DNA of 64,000 nucleotides from Isoperla grammatica (GCA_945910005.1 OX246739.1:12622292-12686291); one strand, 5' to 3'; shown: positions 1 through 12,302, counted from the first letter of the stretch. Notes: a model not told the origin generated them from the letters alone. Numbers and translations are program-made.

Positions 1-355
1 AAAAAATACAATTGCAGTTTTGTAAAAGTATCGTGAACAGGAGATGACCCAAGATTGATACTCGAAAGTGCACTTGCTGCTCTTCCGGGTTGTATGCATG
101 CATATCCAATTTGTTTACGGGAAAGCACAACTTGAAAATAAAAGTAATTTAACTCGTGCGTATCCACAAAGATACCCGTCTGCGCTGGCATGGCCGCAGG
201 ATCAAATAAAAATTCAATCAGACTTGCCATCCGATTCCACAGAATAAAGTTTTATTGCAAACAGGAGGTTGAGTACCGCGAGGACCATGTTTGGCTGGGA
301 CTCGTCTTGTAAATGGTGGTGATTTACTCTAGCAAATCTCCATTTCCTTGGAGTC
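1..355. other. Mixed-composition leader, no gene seen
   Basis: No convincing coding or RNA feature is visible. On the minus strand an AATAAA hexamer lies at 251-256, about 100 bases beyond the stop of the candidate exon at 356-508, so part of this stretch could be its 3' untranslated region. Confidence 0.4.
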
Positions 356-508
356 CTAACGTAAGAGAGCCGGCCAAGCCACCCCATCCCGTCTTATCTC
401 TACGACCAACCGGCGGAAGAACTGACCAGACATAAGCTGGCCGGTCGCTCGGGACCTGAATGAATGCGGACCATATCCCCTCAATAAGATGCACTTGCAA
501 GCAGACAT
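356..508 (-). CDS. Candidate 3' coding segment, unknown product
   Basis: This is a 50-residue open frame on the minus strand starting at an ATG at 506-508 and ending in TAG-like stop context at 356. It is clearly richer in GC than the AT-rich DNA on both sides. The product is basic and ends in a Trp/Ala/Leu/Arg-rich tail. I recognise no domain. An AATAAA on the minus strand at 251-256 would suit a terminal exon. The open frame continues upstream to 550, so the ATG may be internal to an exon rather than a true start. It could equally be a chance open frame in a GC-rich patch or part of an old repeat. A transcript or a homologue would decide. Confidence 0.18.
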   Translation of the reverse strand: MSACKCILLRGYGPHSFRSRATGQLMSGQFFRRLVVEIRRDGVAWPALLR

Positions 509-1865
509 GACAGCGAGGCTGGGAATAATATATTTTGTAAGCACAACCAAACTAACAAGAGTTTTATATAATTTAAAAAAAAATTAATTTTTTCGAATTC
601 TACACACATTTTTGTTATGAACGTGGCTTAGCTTTCCTATTTTAACAAAGCTGAAGAGAATTGAGTTCGGTCAATTACATTCGCAAGTCAGTTACGCACG
701 GACATTGGAAATACTTCAAACTGTAAAAACGAAACTAAAATAACGTATATCTGTAGGATATATAGAACGTGTGTCAAAGAAATACATTCAAAATACCAAA
801 ACTACACGAAATAAAAAGCCTGAAGGGATAATATCAATTGTTAAAACATCTGGGAATATTCAAAGCAATTCGTTTCATATTGCACAAAACATTTTGATTA
901 AATAGGATTGAACGATGTTACCGCAAATTTTGTAACATAAAAAAGTATTGTAGAAATTATGGAGAAAAAACACTGTTGTTCAATAAACAGTAACCGGGGA
1001 AAAACTAAATACATATGCGTACGTTTCAGCCAAAACCACCATCACACATTAATGAATTTGTGTCTGCTTTAATAACGTAACGCGTTGAAATGTTTTCGCG
1101 GTCCAATTATAGATAACGTATTTGTCGTAACAACGCGATCCACCATAAACTCGTTCTACATTATGAATATCCTATCTTTCAATCGCTTACGCAATACTCA
1201 TTTCTACCATCACCGAGGGGGTGTTGATTTTCCCCTCGTAAAAATAAAACCACCGATTATTATTAATACACAATTCATGCAAAAACAAGACTTCATACGA
1301 TATAGGTAACAAAGCAAAAATTAAAACGTTTTTGTAATTTGCAACAGATGTGAATGTTCACGAATAGGAAGGAATACACCCATAAGGTATTTTGATTGTG
1401 TTCCAGGTTCGCCAACGCAGCATTTGTACAAACAAACCGAGGGGCTAACCAGTAATTTGAATTGTTGTTCGATTGAGCAGTGCGGTTGAACCACATCCCT
1501 TGTGATAGACAGCTCCCTCTATAGTTTCACCCCCCACACAACACAGACAAATCACAATCATTATACTTCTCTCAATAATGCACACCGCGGATAGTCCCCA
1601 CGTAGGATCTGCGCTTAACACGACAACGGACTAATTTGACAAATAGGTGGATAGATCCACACAAGCACAAGCGTGCCTGACTCAATCAGGGGTGCGTAAT
1701 CAGTAATAGGTAATTGCGTGGATGATAATGTGCAGAAGGAGGTTTCACAAAAGTGCGATAATACCATACGAATTCGTCTCTGGGATGTCTACTAGCAAAA
1801 CAACTGGAAACATTTAACTTGAAGTAAGATAGTGTCAGGGGAGTCAAGACCGCTTAGTTAGTTTT
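509..1865. other. AT-rich non-coding stretch
   Basis: I see nothing beyond short chance open frames at 1085-1309 and 1293-1496, which overlap each other on opposite strands and have random-looking composition. Confidence 0.5.
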
Positions 1866-2187
1866 CAACTTAACAAGTGCGAATCACGAACGTTTTTCCC
1901 GATTATCTAGTAAAATTTGGTTGCGTTAAGTTTTTTGACGGAAACCTGCTTGCACGTTTTGTTGTAAGTTACCGTAAAGAAACTTACCGCCACCAAATTG
2001 TACTAGATAATCGGAAAAAAAACGTTAGTGATTCGTACTTGTTAAGTTGGAAAATTTGGTTGCGTTAAGTTTTTGACGGAAACCTGCTTGCACGTTTTGT
2101 TGTACGTTACCGTCAAGAAACTTACCGCCACCAAATTGTACTAGATAATCGGAAAAAAAACCTTAGTGATGCGTGCTTGTTAAGTTG
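1866..2187. mobile_element. Three-armed foldback (MITE-like) element
   Basis: Positions 1866-2049 form a 184 bp near-palindrome. It begins CAACTTAACAAGTGCGAATC and ends with the imperfect reverse complement at about 2030-2049; the arms extend almost to the centre. Directly after it, 2050-2187 repeats the inner and right-hand part (138 bp, offset 139) but lacks the left outer arm. The compound therefore carries one left arm and two right arms. There is no coding capacity. I could not identify a clear target-site duplication. The structure is typical of a non-autonomous DNA transposon or foldback element, with a tandem gain by unequal exchange or replication slippage. Confidence 0.8.
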
Positions 2188-2360
2188 AGATCGAAAAAGT
2201 AACTATCTGACTTCTTTGGGTACCGCGAATTTATTACCAACTGCCGAGGTAGGTTCCTCCTTGGGGTGACCGGTGACCGCAAAGAGGGCTCCCGTGCATG
2301 TATTTGATAATTCCTTTGCTCATCACGGTCTTGTTTGTTGTTCATTTTTCTTTCTCTTAG
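2188..2360. other. Moderately GC-rich spacer ending in a strong polypyrimidine acceptor
   Basis: The stretch ends with a T/C-rich tract closing in CTTAG at 2356-2360, a textbook-looking plus-strand 3' splice site. The minus-strand open frame 2163-2345 shows nothing recognisable. Confidence 0.3.
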
Positions 2361-2462
2361 CGGTACTCTTCTGAATATTCATGGCGACCCTCATTGCGAC
2401 ATAAACGCCACCCTATTGTCTTTCTCCTCATGACCACCCCGGAGATGTGCGAAGACATATGA
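2361..2462 (+). CDS. Candidate terminal coding exon, unknown product
   Basis: A strong acceptor (long T/C tract, CTTAG at 2356-2360) is followed directly by 33 open codons and a TGA at 2460-2462. The encoded peptide starts RYSSEYSWRP and contains PIVFLLMTTPEMCEDI; it is mixed hydrophobic and charged, as in a real protein. No family is recognised. No good donor lies inside, so if real it is a last exon. The next upstream exon was not found, and no polyadenylation signal stands out just downstream. Chance is a real alternative. Confidence 0.22.
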   Translation, partial: RYSSEYSWRPSLRHKRHPIVFLLMTTPEMCEDI

Positions 2463-4227
2463 TCTAGCTTAACTGTCGAGTTCGTCGTAAAATAATTTCG
2501 TTTGTCAGCGATATACGCGTACAAACTTTAGTCTATCAAATAAGAAATGTACACATTTATTTCAGTTGTATTTATTAAGCAGTGCATTAATATTATAAAT
2601 TAGCCTTAATGGTTGTCGACAAAAGTGCTATAGTAATGATTCATCATAGTAATGATTTCTTGTGTTTTTCACTCAGTTAACATGTACACACTTCCTTCAA
2701 TGTAGCCGGGATACAAAGAATCACATAACCCGTCCTATCAAACAAGTGTTTATTTTCAACGATTTCCTATGTAATTTATTCAATTCCGTTAACCCTAACA
2801 ATGACGGTGGAATAAAAAGTGGTGGCACACGAGTGTTTATCAATTACGTCAAGAGGAAAGAGGGGATGGGAAGGGAGAAATAGGGGATGGGCGTGCGTCA
2901 TAACGTATAGCTCACATCACACACACACGAGCATAGCTACGGGAAAACAGATCGGAGTGAAAATACCGAGCTGTAACTTTTTGAAAATTAATTCCTCGGG
3001 GTGTTGATGCACGTTCAACTGACAAATGTGTCGTGTGGAATACAGTCCCTGTCCTATCCTGGTGTGAGGGCAAAGAGAAGACCCGAACACGTCAAGTCAC
3101 GTCAGTTAGGAGAGAGCCACTCGTAAATTATAGCACAAGCACACTGCATTAAAAACCGATATTAATTCTGTAACTTTTCATTTAGTATATTTAAACCGGA
3201 CACTTTAAACATGGTTTTAATGTGTAGCAGTCTTGTCATTCAAAAACCTTGCACGCAACAACAAGCAGCAGTAATGTGCAAGTATGTATATAATACTAAA
3301 TCTCCTCCCTTGCCGCGTGTAAATGGCTTCGGCACGAATGACCGCATTAAATTAGGCGACCAGTTAATGGGGTAGAAACTCGAAATTAAGATTTATCTCA
3401 GGTAACAGCGTGGACGTCGGGGGAAACCATGTTAAATACGGCTTTGTGCGAGACGTAAGGAAGGACCCGCGTGTTCTACATTAATTTTAAGGAGTATTCC
3501 AGGTTTTAAAGTGACGCTTTTTATTGCTTATTCGATCTGGGAAAGTGCTGAATTCATGAGCTAAAGTTCTGTGAAAGAGCGCGGTACAACACTGTACAAC
3601 ATACATAACACGTAGAAACAACTACCTGCTTCAATTAGGAAGCATTTTTATCGGTATCCAAAACGAAATGTGTGCGACTCCTTATAGTGCTATTCCTACT
3701 AAACTTGTTAAATACGTATATACTCTTTAATCAATAATCAGTTGAATTGAATTGAATTACGAATAAATACACATATGTACTAATAAAAATAAACTATGGA
3801 GTCTATTTTTACTAATTTTAGGTATATAGTTGGATGGCTTCAATTTCCACTGATGAAAAATACATGTCATGCGTTTGTCGCCAAGTTAGAAAAAAGAAAA
3901 GTGCTTTCAAAGTACAAAAAAAATGCATCTACATTTAACTTCCATTAACACTTCTGTTTCCAACATTATGAACAGCTGCAGAGTTACATGCTTGGTTTAT
4001 AAATATGTCTGTCTGTAAATAAACAACAAGAGTTCCATAATGGAGGAGAAAGAAATAGCTCTTTAAGGTATCGTTGGTTATTTTGATGTTCATGACAACA
4101 TATCTCTTTTAATTTGTATTAAGATACCTGCACATTGGCATGTTGGGTCCAATGTATCAAGTGATATAATCGGGATATATTCTCTCATGAAACAGTGTTT
4201 CCAATACCGTCTATAGACAGCGAGGGA
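2463..4227. other. AT-rich non-coding stretch
   Basis: No gene, RNA gene or structured repeat was recognised. The overlapping plus-strand frames 2662-2883 and 2819-3007 look like chance. Confidence 0.5.
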
Positions 4228-4250
4228 CTATATATATATATATATATATA
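4228..4250. repeat. (TA)n microsatellite
   Basis: About eleven uninterrupted TA units are present. The tract is too short to suggest function. Confidence 0.9.
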
Positions 4251-4695
4251 GATAAACAGATAGAGTTCATTAAAGATCACATGAAGTCCGGTGCCAAAAC
4301 AAACTTTGGTAATATATAAAGATAATTTGATGCATGACAAGCATATTGTTTACAGTAAATATTTCACATAAACGCTCTGAAACATTGTGTCAGAAATTAA
4401 AAAAAAATGAAAGAAGAAAGAAGGCATTAAAATTTGAAAGTAATATAACATTATTATAAAAAGATTTTAGTTTCAAAAGACGGCCACGTCAAAAACTACG
4501 AAGGAAATTACGCGTCGACCTAAACCACTATCATCAATCTTGATTATAGTATCATGCGCCGAGTAAGCTGGCATCAACCTTCTTGTGCATTCATCTTTAG
4601 ATGCATAAGTTATCGGCGCGACTCAGGCCAAATACAGACGACACAAATCGAGTTGTATGGGATGTCAACAAGACGTACGAACTGTTACTATGTTA

Positions 4696-4743
4696 TCTCT
4701 CTCTCTCTCTCTCTCTTTCTCTCTGCGTCTCTTTATCTCTCTA
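4696..4743. repeat. (CT)n microsatellite, interrupted
   Basis: An uninterrupted CT run covers the first half and decays into T/C-rich sequence. Its Ser/Leu-rich translations in three plus-strand frames between 4554 and 4923 are low-complexity artefacts. Confidence 0.9.
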
Positions 4744-7147
4744 TTTCCTCGAGTGTGTTTTTCTCTTTTTTTGGCAAAGTGTTTTCATTTTGTTGAGATG
4801 CCATATTGTCAACTATCCCATGAAAAATTCAGTAACGGAAGTGTCGGAAACTTTCGCCTTCCTTTCACAAATTCTTCTCTTTTGATGTTTCGTTTCATCT
4901 CAAACCGTTCTGAGATAAATTAGGTCTACGTTAAAAACAAAACGAAAAATACATTCCACTTTCTGAAGTCTTTGTAAATTGATAATGACAATACACCTGA
5001 GAAAAGTAAGTACGGGATAATAAAAACAAAACGGTAATAAATACAAAAGTACCCTCCTAAATGTTTAGATAGCAGATTTTTGAAAGAAAACACAGCCAGC
5101 TAAAAAATATAATTTTTCATAAACAATGAGTTTTCACAGTAAAAACGTCCGAACTATTTTTATATGAGATGAATCAGTCAACTATGGAATGACTATTAAC
5201 TCCAATGCTTTGCATGATAATGGTAATAAACATGTAACATTTTCTCTAATTGACATATACATAATACGCATGTAGTACGTTCTACGTATCTATAGCATCA
5301 ACATTGTTCAAGTCCGTGAGTGTAAGAAACGCATACCTTATGTGTCTATCCATGTAACATACATGATGGGTTAAAATACATTACTATCTATTTATTATTC
5401 GGGAACGACGGACGCTTCCTTTGTCGATTAACAAAAACATAATTCATAGTATATTGTCCATCATCAGCAACAATTTAAGGTACAAAAAGGACATTGCCGT
5501 GTTTTTACATTATGTAATTCAATATTCAAAGAACAGATACAAAAAAAAAATGATTTTAACGATTATGTGTTTTTTTTTTTAAAGAAGCAACTTTATGTTT
5601 GAAGCAATAATTCACGAGAAGCAACCATGCGATGCATTCCATGAAGTGACCTCCACGGCTGGAGACACTTCCACTATTGTGATAGGACTTCCACGAAGCA
5701 GGAGTTCGCATTCAGCGCGGTTTCGCGGGTTTCCACGATCCCGAGGGAACCAAAGGAAGTATAAAACGTAATCCCAGTACAAGGAATAACTTTTCAGGGG
5801 TGCCATGTCCCGCGGTGTGAACGAATTATATACGGTCACATAAAACGCAATGTCTGTGTTAGCACTAGATATATACAGACTACGGAGAATATAATACGTA
5901 CATCCTTCCTATAACACACAACCATATTTTACAGCAGCCAATACATCGACGTGTTTAGGATATAAAAACTACATGCGTGAATGCCTCTAGCGAAACATGA
6001 GAAAAGCGCAGAGAGAAAGATGATTCTTATTTAATACATATTTAATAGAATCATTTCAAAATGTAACTATTGCAAGTATTATTGGTTACCTGTCTGCATT
6101 CAAAGCTCGGCCAATAATACGGAGCGCAGTTTTTTAAACGGAACCATACTGGTATATTTTTGTAAAATAAAGTATACATATTGTAATAAAGCTTTTGACT
6201 TTTATGAGCTTTTGCTGAACAGTTATTTACAATTCAATCTAGAGCCCACTCTAAGACTTCTCAGGGAAAGAGTATAGCGGGTTACTTTAAGACATATTTC
6301 ACTGGAGGAATTGCCTAAAAGCCTAAAACTTCCTACGTATATAACGCACAAATAAAAGTTTAGATTATTAAAAAGCCAAGCGGTGATCAGATGCTCGGGA
6401 CGAGGCGGAGCCCAGTAAAGCTTTTATATTTCCTTCTTGCCATGGTTGTGAATAAAAACACGCCTATAAACAAAAAAGTACATAAATAATAGGTACCTAT
6501 ACAGTTCCCTCAAATCTAATTTGATAATTTTTTGCTCGTGAAAGGAAAGTCTTTTATTTCACGTGTGTGCACAAAATGTCAGTCAATAAGAAAACTTATT
6601 TTTAACTTTAAACATAAGAGTGAGATTAAAATACGACAATTTCCCTGTACAAGAGCTATCAAAAAATATTACGAACCAATTCCTTTACAGTATGTGTAAG
6701 CCTATGTCTATCTACATTAAATCATCAAATTTCGCGTTTTAGTTCGTGTACACAAGACTGCTTTATGCTCGCATATTGTCGTACATGTGTATATATTTCC
6801 AGTTCGCTTTAGAATTTAATTTAACTTCCGATAACACTGAAAGTGCAGGTTATAACTTTTTATACAAAAGCCGCGGTTGCGTAGGAGGCATTGTTATGTA
6901 AAATCACAGAATAATAACGTAAAACACAATCAGAACAGAAGAATTAAAATTACTTGATGAAGTCTCAACATTTATATAGCCACCAGCTTTCATTTCATCT
7001 CGCTTTTACGTTTTTTATTTCTTTCACCACGATTTGATTCCCGTTTCATGCAACCCTTCATCAAGCCCGCTTTCACCCCTATCAGCCCAGGGCAAACAAG
7101 TTCACTGGAAAATATTTAATTTTTTCTGTTACATTATTACCTTTGAG
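4744..7147. other. AT-rich stretch with one GC-richer patch and a small hairpin
   Basis: A minus-strand open frame at 5612-5839 (75 codons, no ATG at its start) sits in a GC-richer patch and is weakly protein-like; I cannot assign it. A short inverted repeat pairs 6076-6085 with 6111-6120 across a 25-base loop. Nothing else was recognised. Confidence 0.4.
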
Positions 7148-7339
7148 CACACAGAGCACCCTCTAGCTCTCTCGGATGCTCTGAAAGCTCGCGTGCTCAG
7201 GCAAGTCGCCGGGGGTGAAGGGCTTCTTGTTGCCACTTCTCCCTCGCGGGACGACGAATGCCGCCGAGTACACACTCAATTGACGACGAATTTCGACCCG
7301 GAGACAAAGTACGGCAGTGCTAAACAAGTATCCACCTAG
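7148..7339 (+). CDS. Candidate terminal coding exon, unknown product
   Basis: A T-rich tract with CTTTGAG at 7141-7147 could act as an acceptor. It is followed by 63 open codons and a TAG at 7337-7339. The frame lies in a GC-rich island within AT-rich flanks, and the peptide is protein-like (for example ALSDALKARVLRQVAGGEG, then an acidic/basic stretch). The frame is also open upstream to 7034, but that part is AT-rich and random-looking, which agrees with an intron boundary near 7147. No domain is recognised. GC-rich DNA has fewer stops, so an open frame here is weak evidence on its own. It could also be a regulatory or ancient-repeat patch. Confidence 0.25.
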   Translation, partial: HTEHPLALSDALKARVLRQVAGGEGLLVATSPSRDDECRRVHTQLTTNFDPETKYGSAKQVST

Positions 7340-9327
7340 GTTGAGTGAGTGCTACAACTTTTATACGCGCGGTTTTCAGGCGTGGCTTTGATTAACTACT
7401 TCAAAGTTTTACATCCAGCCATTAGTTTAATTAACTACACAGGGAAAATCTTTTAAAAACTCCCATCAGATAATTAATTGAAACATCCCTATTTTCATAG
7501 CGGCTGTGTCCGTTGGCGAAAGAACGCAAATTAAAATAATTAGCTTTCTTTCTGTTTGTCTGAAAACTGCAAAAATGGCACCTAACCTTTACAATTACGC
7601 AGTCTCGTTCAATGAGAGGGAGAGTCAGAAATAAACAGTTCCACTGTTATGTATAAGTATGTGTGTATACATGAATTTATGTATACTAATTAAAGAGTTA
7701 TCATCGCAATGTATAATCATCGAAAGCAAATTGAAGACTCAAAACAGAGATGTCAAAAAATCTCTTCGTCATATCAAACATATACAGACAAATAATTTTA
7801 TTGAATAAACATAGCATTAAAATAAATGTGACAACTTATTTAATATCACCAAAAATAGTATAGCTGGTATTTAAACATATTTTGCGTATTGTAGCCTAGG
7901 CCTATATACTGTTGAATCTACTCCCGATATAGAAATATACAAGGGTAGAAATGTTCCGTAAAGGGTAACAACTGCGAACGGGCCGCGTTCTCCACGCTTC
8001 TATACGGACAGAGGATGTCTTCAACAACTAAACACCAACTTCATATTATTCATACTTTCACGTCCCTAAAACGATCTACTCAACGCTTATTTACGACATA
8101 CTTATCAGGCGTTGAAACCGTAGTAGGTACTCCACAACTTGGAGACTACTGACAATAGTGATTGAACACGCTTTTAAAAGAACTCGGAGGCTGCAGACAG
8201 AATCGGAGTCGAAAGAAGTATATTGATGGCTGTGGAATTTATACCATTATGTCAAGTCACACCCACTTCTTTTTGTGGTTCAAACTTGTGACGAATGCCA
8301 CTCGCTTAGAATTCACTTTCTAGGATGTTAAATTATGACACGTTCTAGTTGAAGTAATTGTAACCAGTTACAACAAATTGACAATCGTAATTGAACAAAT
8401 GAACACAATATTTTACACGCGATCCAGGTACTTAGATTGTGTTCACAAATGGCAAGGAACAAGCTGAAAAAAGAGCTTCCCATTGACCGATTACTACAGA
8501 ACCTCCAAAAGCGACGCAGATCTAAAAATGATCGCTTAGACGTACCACGTGGTAAGGTGCACTAATCAGTGTTTCTGTTGTCACTAGAATCATAAATTAT
8601 CTTTCACGAGGATTAGCGGTTTAAACGTGAGAGGTAAGTAAGGAAGAGGGGGGCGGGGGGTTGTGGTCTGATAATAATAAGGAGCTCGTGGTAAAGACAC
8701 CAGCTTTGTTCTCCATCAGGTTAGTGACAGTCCAGGTCGGTAAAATAACTTGATTTGGTAAACTTCCGAGTAGATTGCATCAAAATTACTTAAAGGATGT
8801 GTTTAAGTATGACATTTATAGGTTCGCAGAGTGAAAAAAAATTATCCAATATTTATATAAGATTGTCTCAGCAAAGAAAAGAAAATTCTTAACACCGGCT
8901 TATAACTTAAATAAACGTTCTCCCGTTTATTTATATTTATTTTCATAGTCTATAGTAGCGCAGATAGTATGGTTTTTACATCAGACATACTACAAGAGGC
9001 ACCAAACTGCGAAGTTGGATGGCTAAAACGATGCGAAAGTAGAACAGAAAGAAACAGAGATTTCCTGGAAAACACACAACCATGTAACAGAGACCACATC
9101 GTCACTAAATTAAATCAACACGTCTGGTCAACTCTAGAAACTAATTTGTTTCGGATTCATCACAACGACCAATTGTCCGTCATTTCTTGAAATTGTGTCC
9201 GTGAGCTACAAGATCAATTGATGAGAAACAGACACGTACAGTCTTTATGATGCAGCCGCGATAAATCTGGCAAGAGTTAAGCTCAGCTATATAAACTAGG
9301 TTGCCTCACCCTCTCATCACAGATCAC
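7340..9327. other. AT-rich non-coding stretch
   Basis: No gene was recognised. A consensus-like donor (GAG then GTAAGTAAG) occurs near 8634 on the plus strand without a matching acceptor and open frame. A purine/G-rich run follows at 8640-8662. Confidence 0.45.
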
Positions 9328-9344
9328 GGGGGTGGGGGGGGGGG
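9328..9344 (+). repeat. G-run, possible quadruplex former
   Basis: Sixteen of 17 bases are G on the plus strand, interrupted by a single T. Confidence 0.8.
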
Positions 9345-10048
9345 CTGACACGTTACCTCGTCAAGACACGTGTCACAAATGACACGAGACTTCCCTTAGC
9401 TAGAGGCGTAAACACGGAACTAAGGGGTTGGTTTATGTCTCGGAATTGAAACTTTGTTGTATACAGTGTTGGTTTTGAGGAGATAGCACCATGATTGGCA
9501 TCCTTCACAATGCGGTTTACACGGAATTCCTCTTCGATCAACGCGAAAATACGAGAGTTTGGATCACGTAATAAATCTAGCGCTGGATTCGTTACATTCT
9601 TGGCAAGTTTGTTACTCGTAGATGAAATGTTGCGTTATCGCCGTTGAAACGTATGACGCAAGGAGGAATCACGTTCATTACAAATGCATACATTGATGGT
9701 GGTAGTTAGAAATGTCTTTATTATTTCAATTCTCAATATAAGGGCCCTGTTTCGTCCTAACAGTATAGTAAACCCAAAAAATTAAAACACTTTTTTCAAT
9801 TTCAGGAAAATACTAAAAATAATTAACGGCATTTGATTGTGTACTGTAATTGTACTGTGATAAACCTTATTCACTGTAACGTCGAGTGAACCAGCTAGGA
9901 TTATACTCACCTCCGTTATGATGGATACGACATTTTCAGGTTATGTCAACAGAACATAACACTATGACATTATTAGGTCTGTTTGATATCTAGGTTCAGC
10001 AGCTAACAACACTTGCTATAGTAACATCGGATATAAATCTTCAGAGCC
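9345..10048. other. AT-rich stretch, possible 3' UTR of the 10049-10156 candidate
   Basis: On the minus strand an AATAAA sits at 9718-9723, about 330 bases after the candidate stop at 10049. A minus-strand donor-like GAG/GTGAGTATAA near 9910 has no convincing coding exon in front of it. Confidence 0.25.
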
Positions 10049-10156
10049 TCATGTCCTGTCAACACGGTCTGCACCTCCGCGGTATTCTTCATACATCTGT
10101 TCATACAAGTTCTTGTATGGATCATACTTTTCACAAGCGTTTCTTTGAATATCGTT
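10049..10156 (-). CDS. Candidate terminal coding exon, unknown product
   Basis: On the minus strand an acceptor (TATATTTCTGTAG, with its AG at plus 10157-10158) is followed by 35 open codons and a TGA at plus 10049-10051. The peptide is hydrophilic and helical-looking, with the segment KYDPYKNLYEQMYEEYRGG. Tyr, Glu and Lys are enriched, quite unlike the Leu/Ile/Phe/Asn mix of random AT-rich frames. A minus-strand AATAAA at 9718-9723 would give a 3' UTR of about 330 bases. The C-terminal style (Y..LY..MYEEYR) faintly recalls sugar-kinase tails, but I do not assign a family. The coding DNA contains a perfect 8-bp-arm palindrome (CATACAAG/CTTGTATG), which may be coincidence. Confidence 0.3.
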   Translation of the reverse strand, partial: NDIQRNACEKYDPYKNLYEQMYEEYRGGADRVDRT

Positions 10157-12066
10157 CTACAGAAATATACCTGCACTAATATTGGTTTACTCCCATCAAG
10201 AGCATCTCTGTTACCAGATAGATAAGTACTATTTATTAAACAAACATCGACCGTGTTAATTTTTTAAACTGGTTTAAAAGGGAGGACAATAATGCAATAA
10301 CGCATTATCAAGAAAGCACAACAGCAGACATATATTATCATATATTGCGTACCAGAACAATGGTATGCAAAGGATAATGTCATATTGTAGACGTCAATTT
10401 GCGTATAATTAACCATACGTTTATACTTATACATAAATTGCATTGTGTGTTAAATTTTAAAGATGTAATAACGGGCTTATTGCAGAGGCTTAACAGTTTA
10501 CTAAACTTGAAAAATGAATTGTTTTATACTCACGGAAATTCCTAGATATATTATTGAATTCCACGCTAAGGTATGCTTACAAAAGGGAACGATGTCTGAC
10601 ACTTAGGCAAACGTTTCATTTTGTGTTTTGTTGGTCCTAATTTCTGAGGGTAAAGCCTTGATGTTTTTTCTGCTGTTGTACTCTACAACCGTTTCATTTG
10701 TTGTTTATTCGCGATTTTCGAAATAACGTTCTATCCAGGGGTCGAAATTAACTTTTTTACCAAACCTATAACGCTACCAAACGCCCCTCTTCTAACTAAA
10801 TGTATTTAATTGAGCTAACAATATCTAATTCGTAATTTCAAGTGAGTAGTGGTAATTGAAGATTATGAAAAATCATACAACTGAAATACTCGCATGGAAA
10901 AACCCTTTTATCGAATTGATATTAATGGAGCAATAAAGTTGTAAACCCACCCCTAACGTAGAAAACTTGTAAATTAATAATAAACATGCATTTTACGACC
11001 AACGAATAAAATAATTTTCCCCCATTAATAAAGAATGATTTAATGCCCGAGTAATCACGATTAAATGGAAATGCTAATTTTGATTCAGATTTATCTATGA
11101 CAATTCATGACAACGTCACATTATTTTTTCACTCCCCAATAGTTAAGCCTACATCTGACAGCTGCAAAAGTAGGCTATAAATTACTGGCTTATTTGTCAA
11201 TATGATTAAACTATGTTGATAAAATGTATCTCTTTATTAATTAGAGTTATTTATTTATGAAAAATAAAAGGGGAAAAGAGGAATATTAACAATTACGCTT
11301 TCTGTAGCATTTGCACAAGTTTTTGTAGATAGTCAGCTCTCAGAATAACACTTTGCAATGTACTTTCTGACAGCGACTTGTCAGCCACGCTAAGCACGTG
11401 TGATATATGAGACAGTGAGTAGAAATAATTTACAGCATTCACAAACTCATGCAAATAGAATATTCAGTATTGTATAATTAATTGTTGTCACATGATTTCT
11501 AAAAGCCTTTATGTTAATAAACCGAACATGGCTCAACAAACGAACGGGGACTCATAGCTCGGTAGAATATAATCCAAACCAAGGTGGTGATGTTGGTCGG
11601 TAAAAATAGTGCTCGAACAGATAGTGGAATAGTTTTGGCGGAACATATACTAAAGCGAACAAGTACTCGGTGATATAGAGCTATGTGGAATAACTGCAAG
11701 TCTACTTGGAACCACTACTGGAATGCTCTACCGGGAAAGATATAAAGTTCAAATACGTAGTTTTGGACGCCTTGTCAGAACGCGAACCGCATTAAATGAA
11801 TCTTCGTACATAAATTAACACAACACAAAAACCCTAATGTGTATTTATTTATATACCAACTCATGATTACAAACAAATTTGAGCAATTGCTTTTCAGTAT
11901 GAGACATTGAACAATATACTCATGTTTGACGTTGATAGCGGTTATATTGTCACCATACGCACCTCAGTTCTAGCAGTACATCAAAGCTAAGGAATAACCG
12001 AGAATCAAAGAAAAGATATATGTTATAATCATTGACAGATCTTCAAAACAAACGAGCCCGAGCCCT
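10157..12066. other. AT-rich non-coding stretch
   Basis: I see nothing supportable. A short minus-strand open frame at 11514-11699 is random-looking. Confidence 0.5.
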
Positions 12067-12201
12067 GATTCTGAATTGGTAACGATACGTTTATCACCGG
12101 TTTCAGTTGTTAGAAGAAGGCGATGAACCAATCACCGCCTTGCATTCGCCTTCAGTAACGACCAAAACCGCTGATAAATTTATCGTCGCCCATACAGAAT
12201 C
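12067..12201. mobile_element. Short foldback (MITE-like) hairpin
   Basis: The left arm begins GATTCTG at 12067 and runs to about 12125. Its imperfect reverse complement runs from about 12133 to CAGAATC at 12195-12201. By eye the arms match at roughly three quarters of positions, with blocks such as TTTATCA, CGGTTT and GAAGGCGA conserved, and the loop is only a few bases. There is no coding capacity. It looks like an old, diverged foldback element. Its right arm mimics an exon with splice sites; that reading was rejected. Confidence 0.65.
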
Positions 12202-12302
12202 GCCCTGCAGGTAAAACACAACTAGCACCAGACACCATTCAGTAATTTTTCGAAGTAGTCTAGATAACCAATAAATTATTGAAAAACAACAATAAATTCA
12301 AG

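Noticed and set aside
4554..4923. Three overlapping plus-strand frames with Ser/Leu repeats
   Set aside because: They are translations of the CT microsatellite.
12156..12210. 55-bp plus-strand exon with CTTCAG acceptor, open frame and CTGCAG/GTAAAA donor
   Set aside because: It is the right arm of the hairpin element at 12067-12201, and its sequence is explained by complementarity to the left arm.
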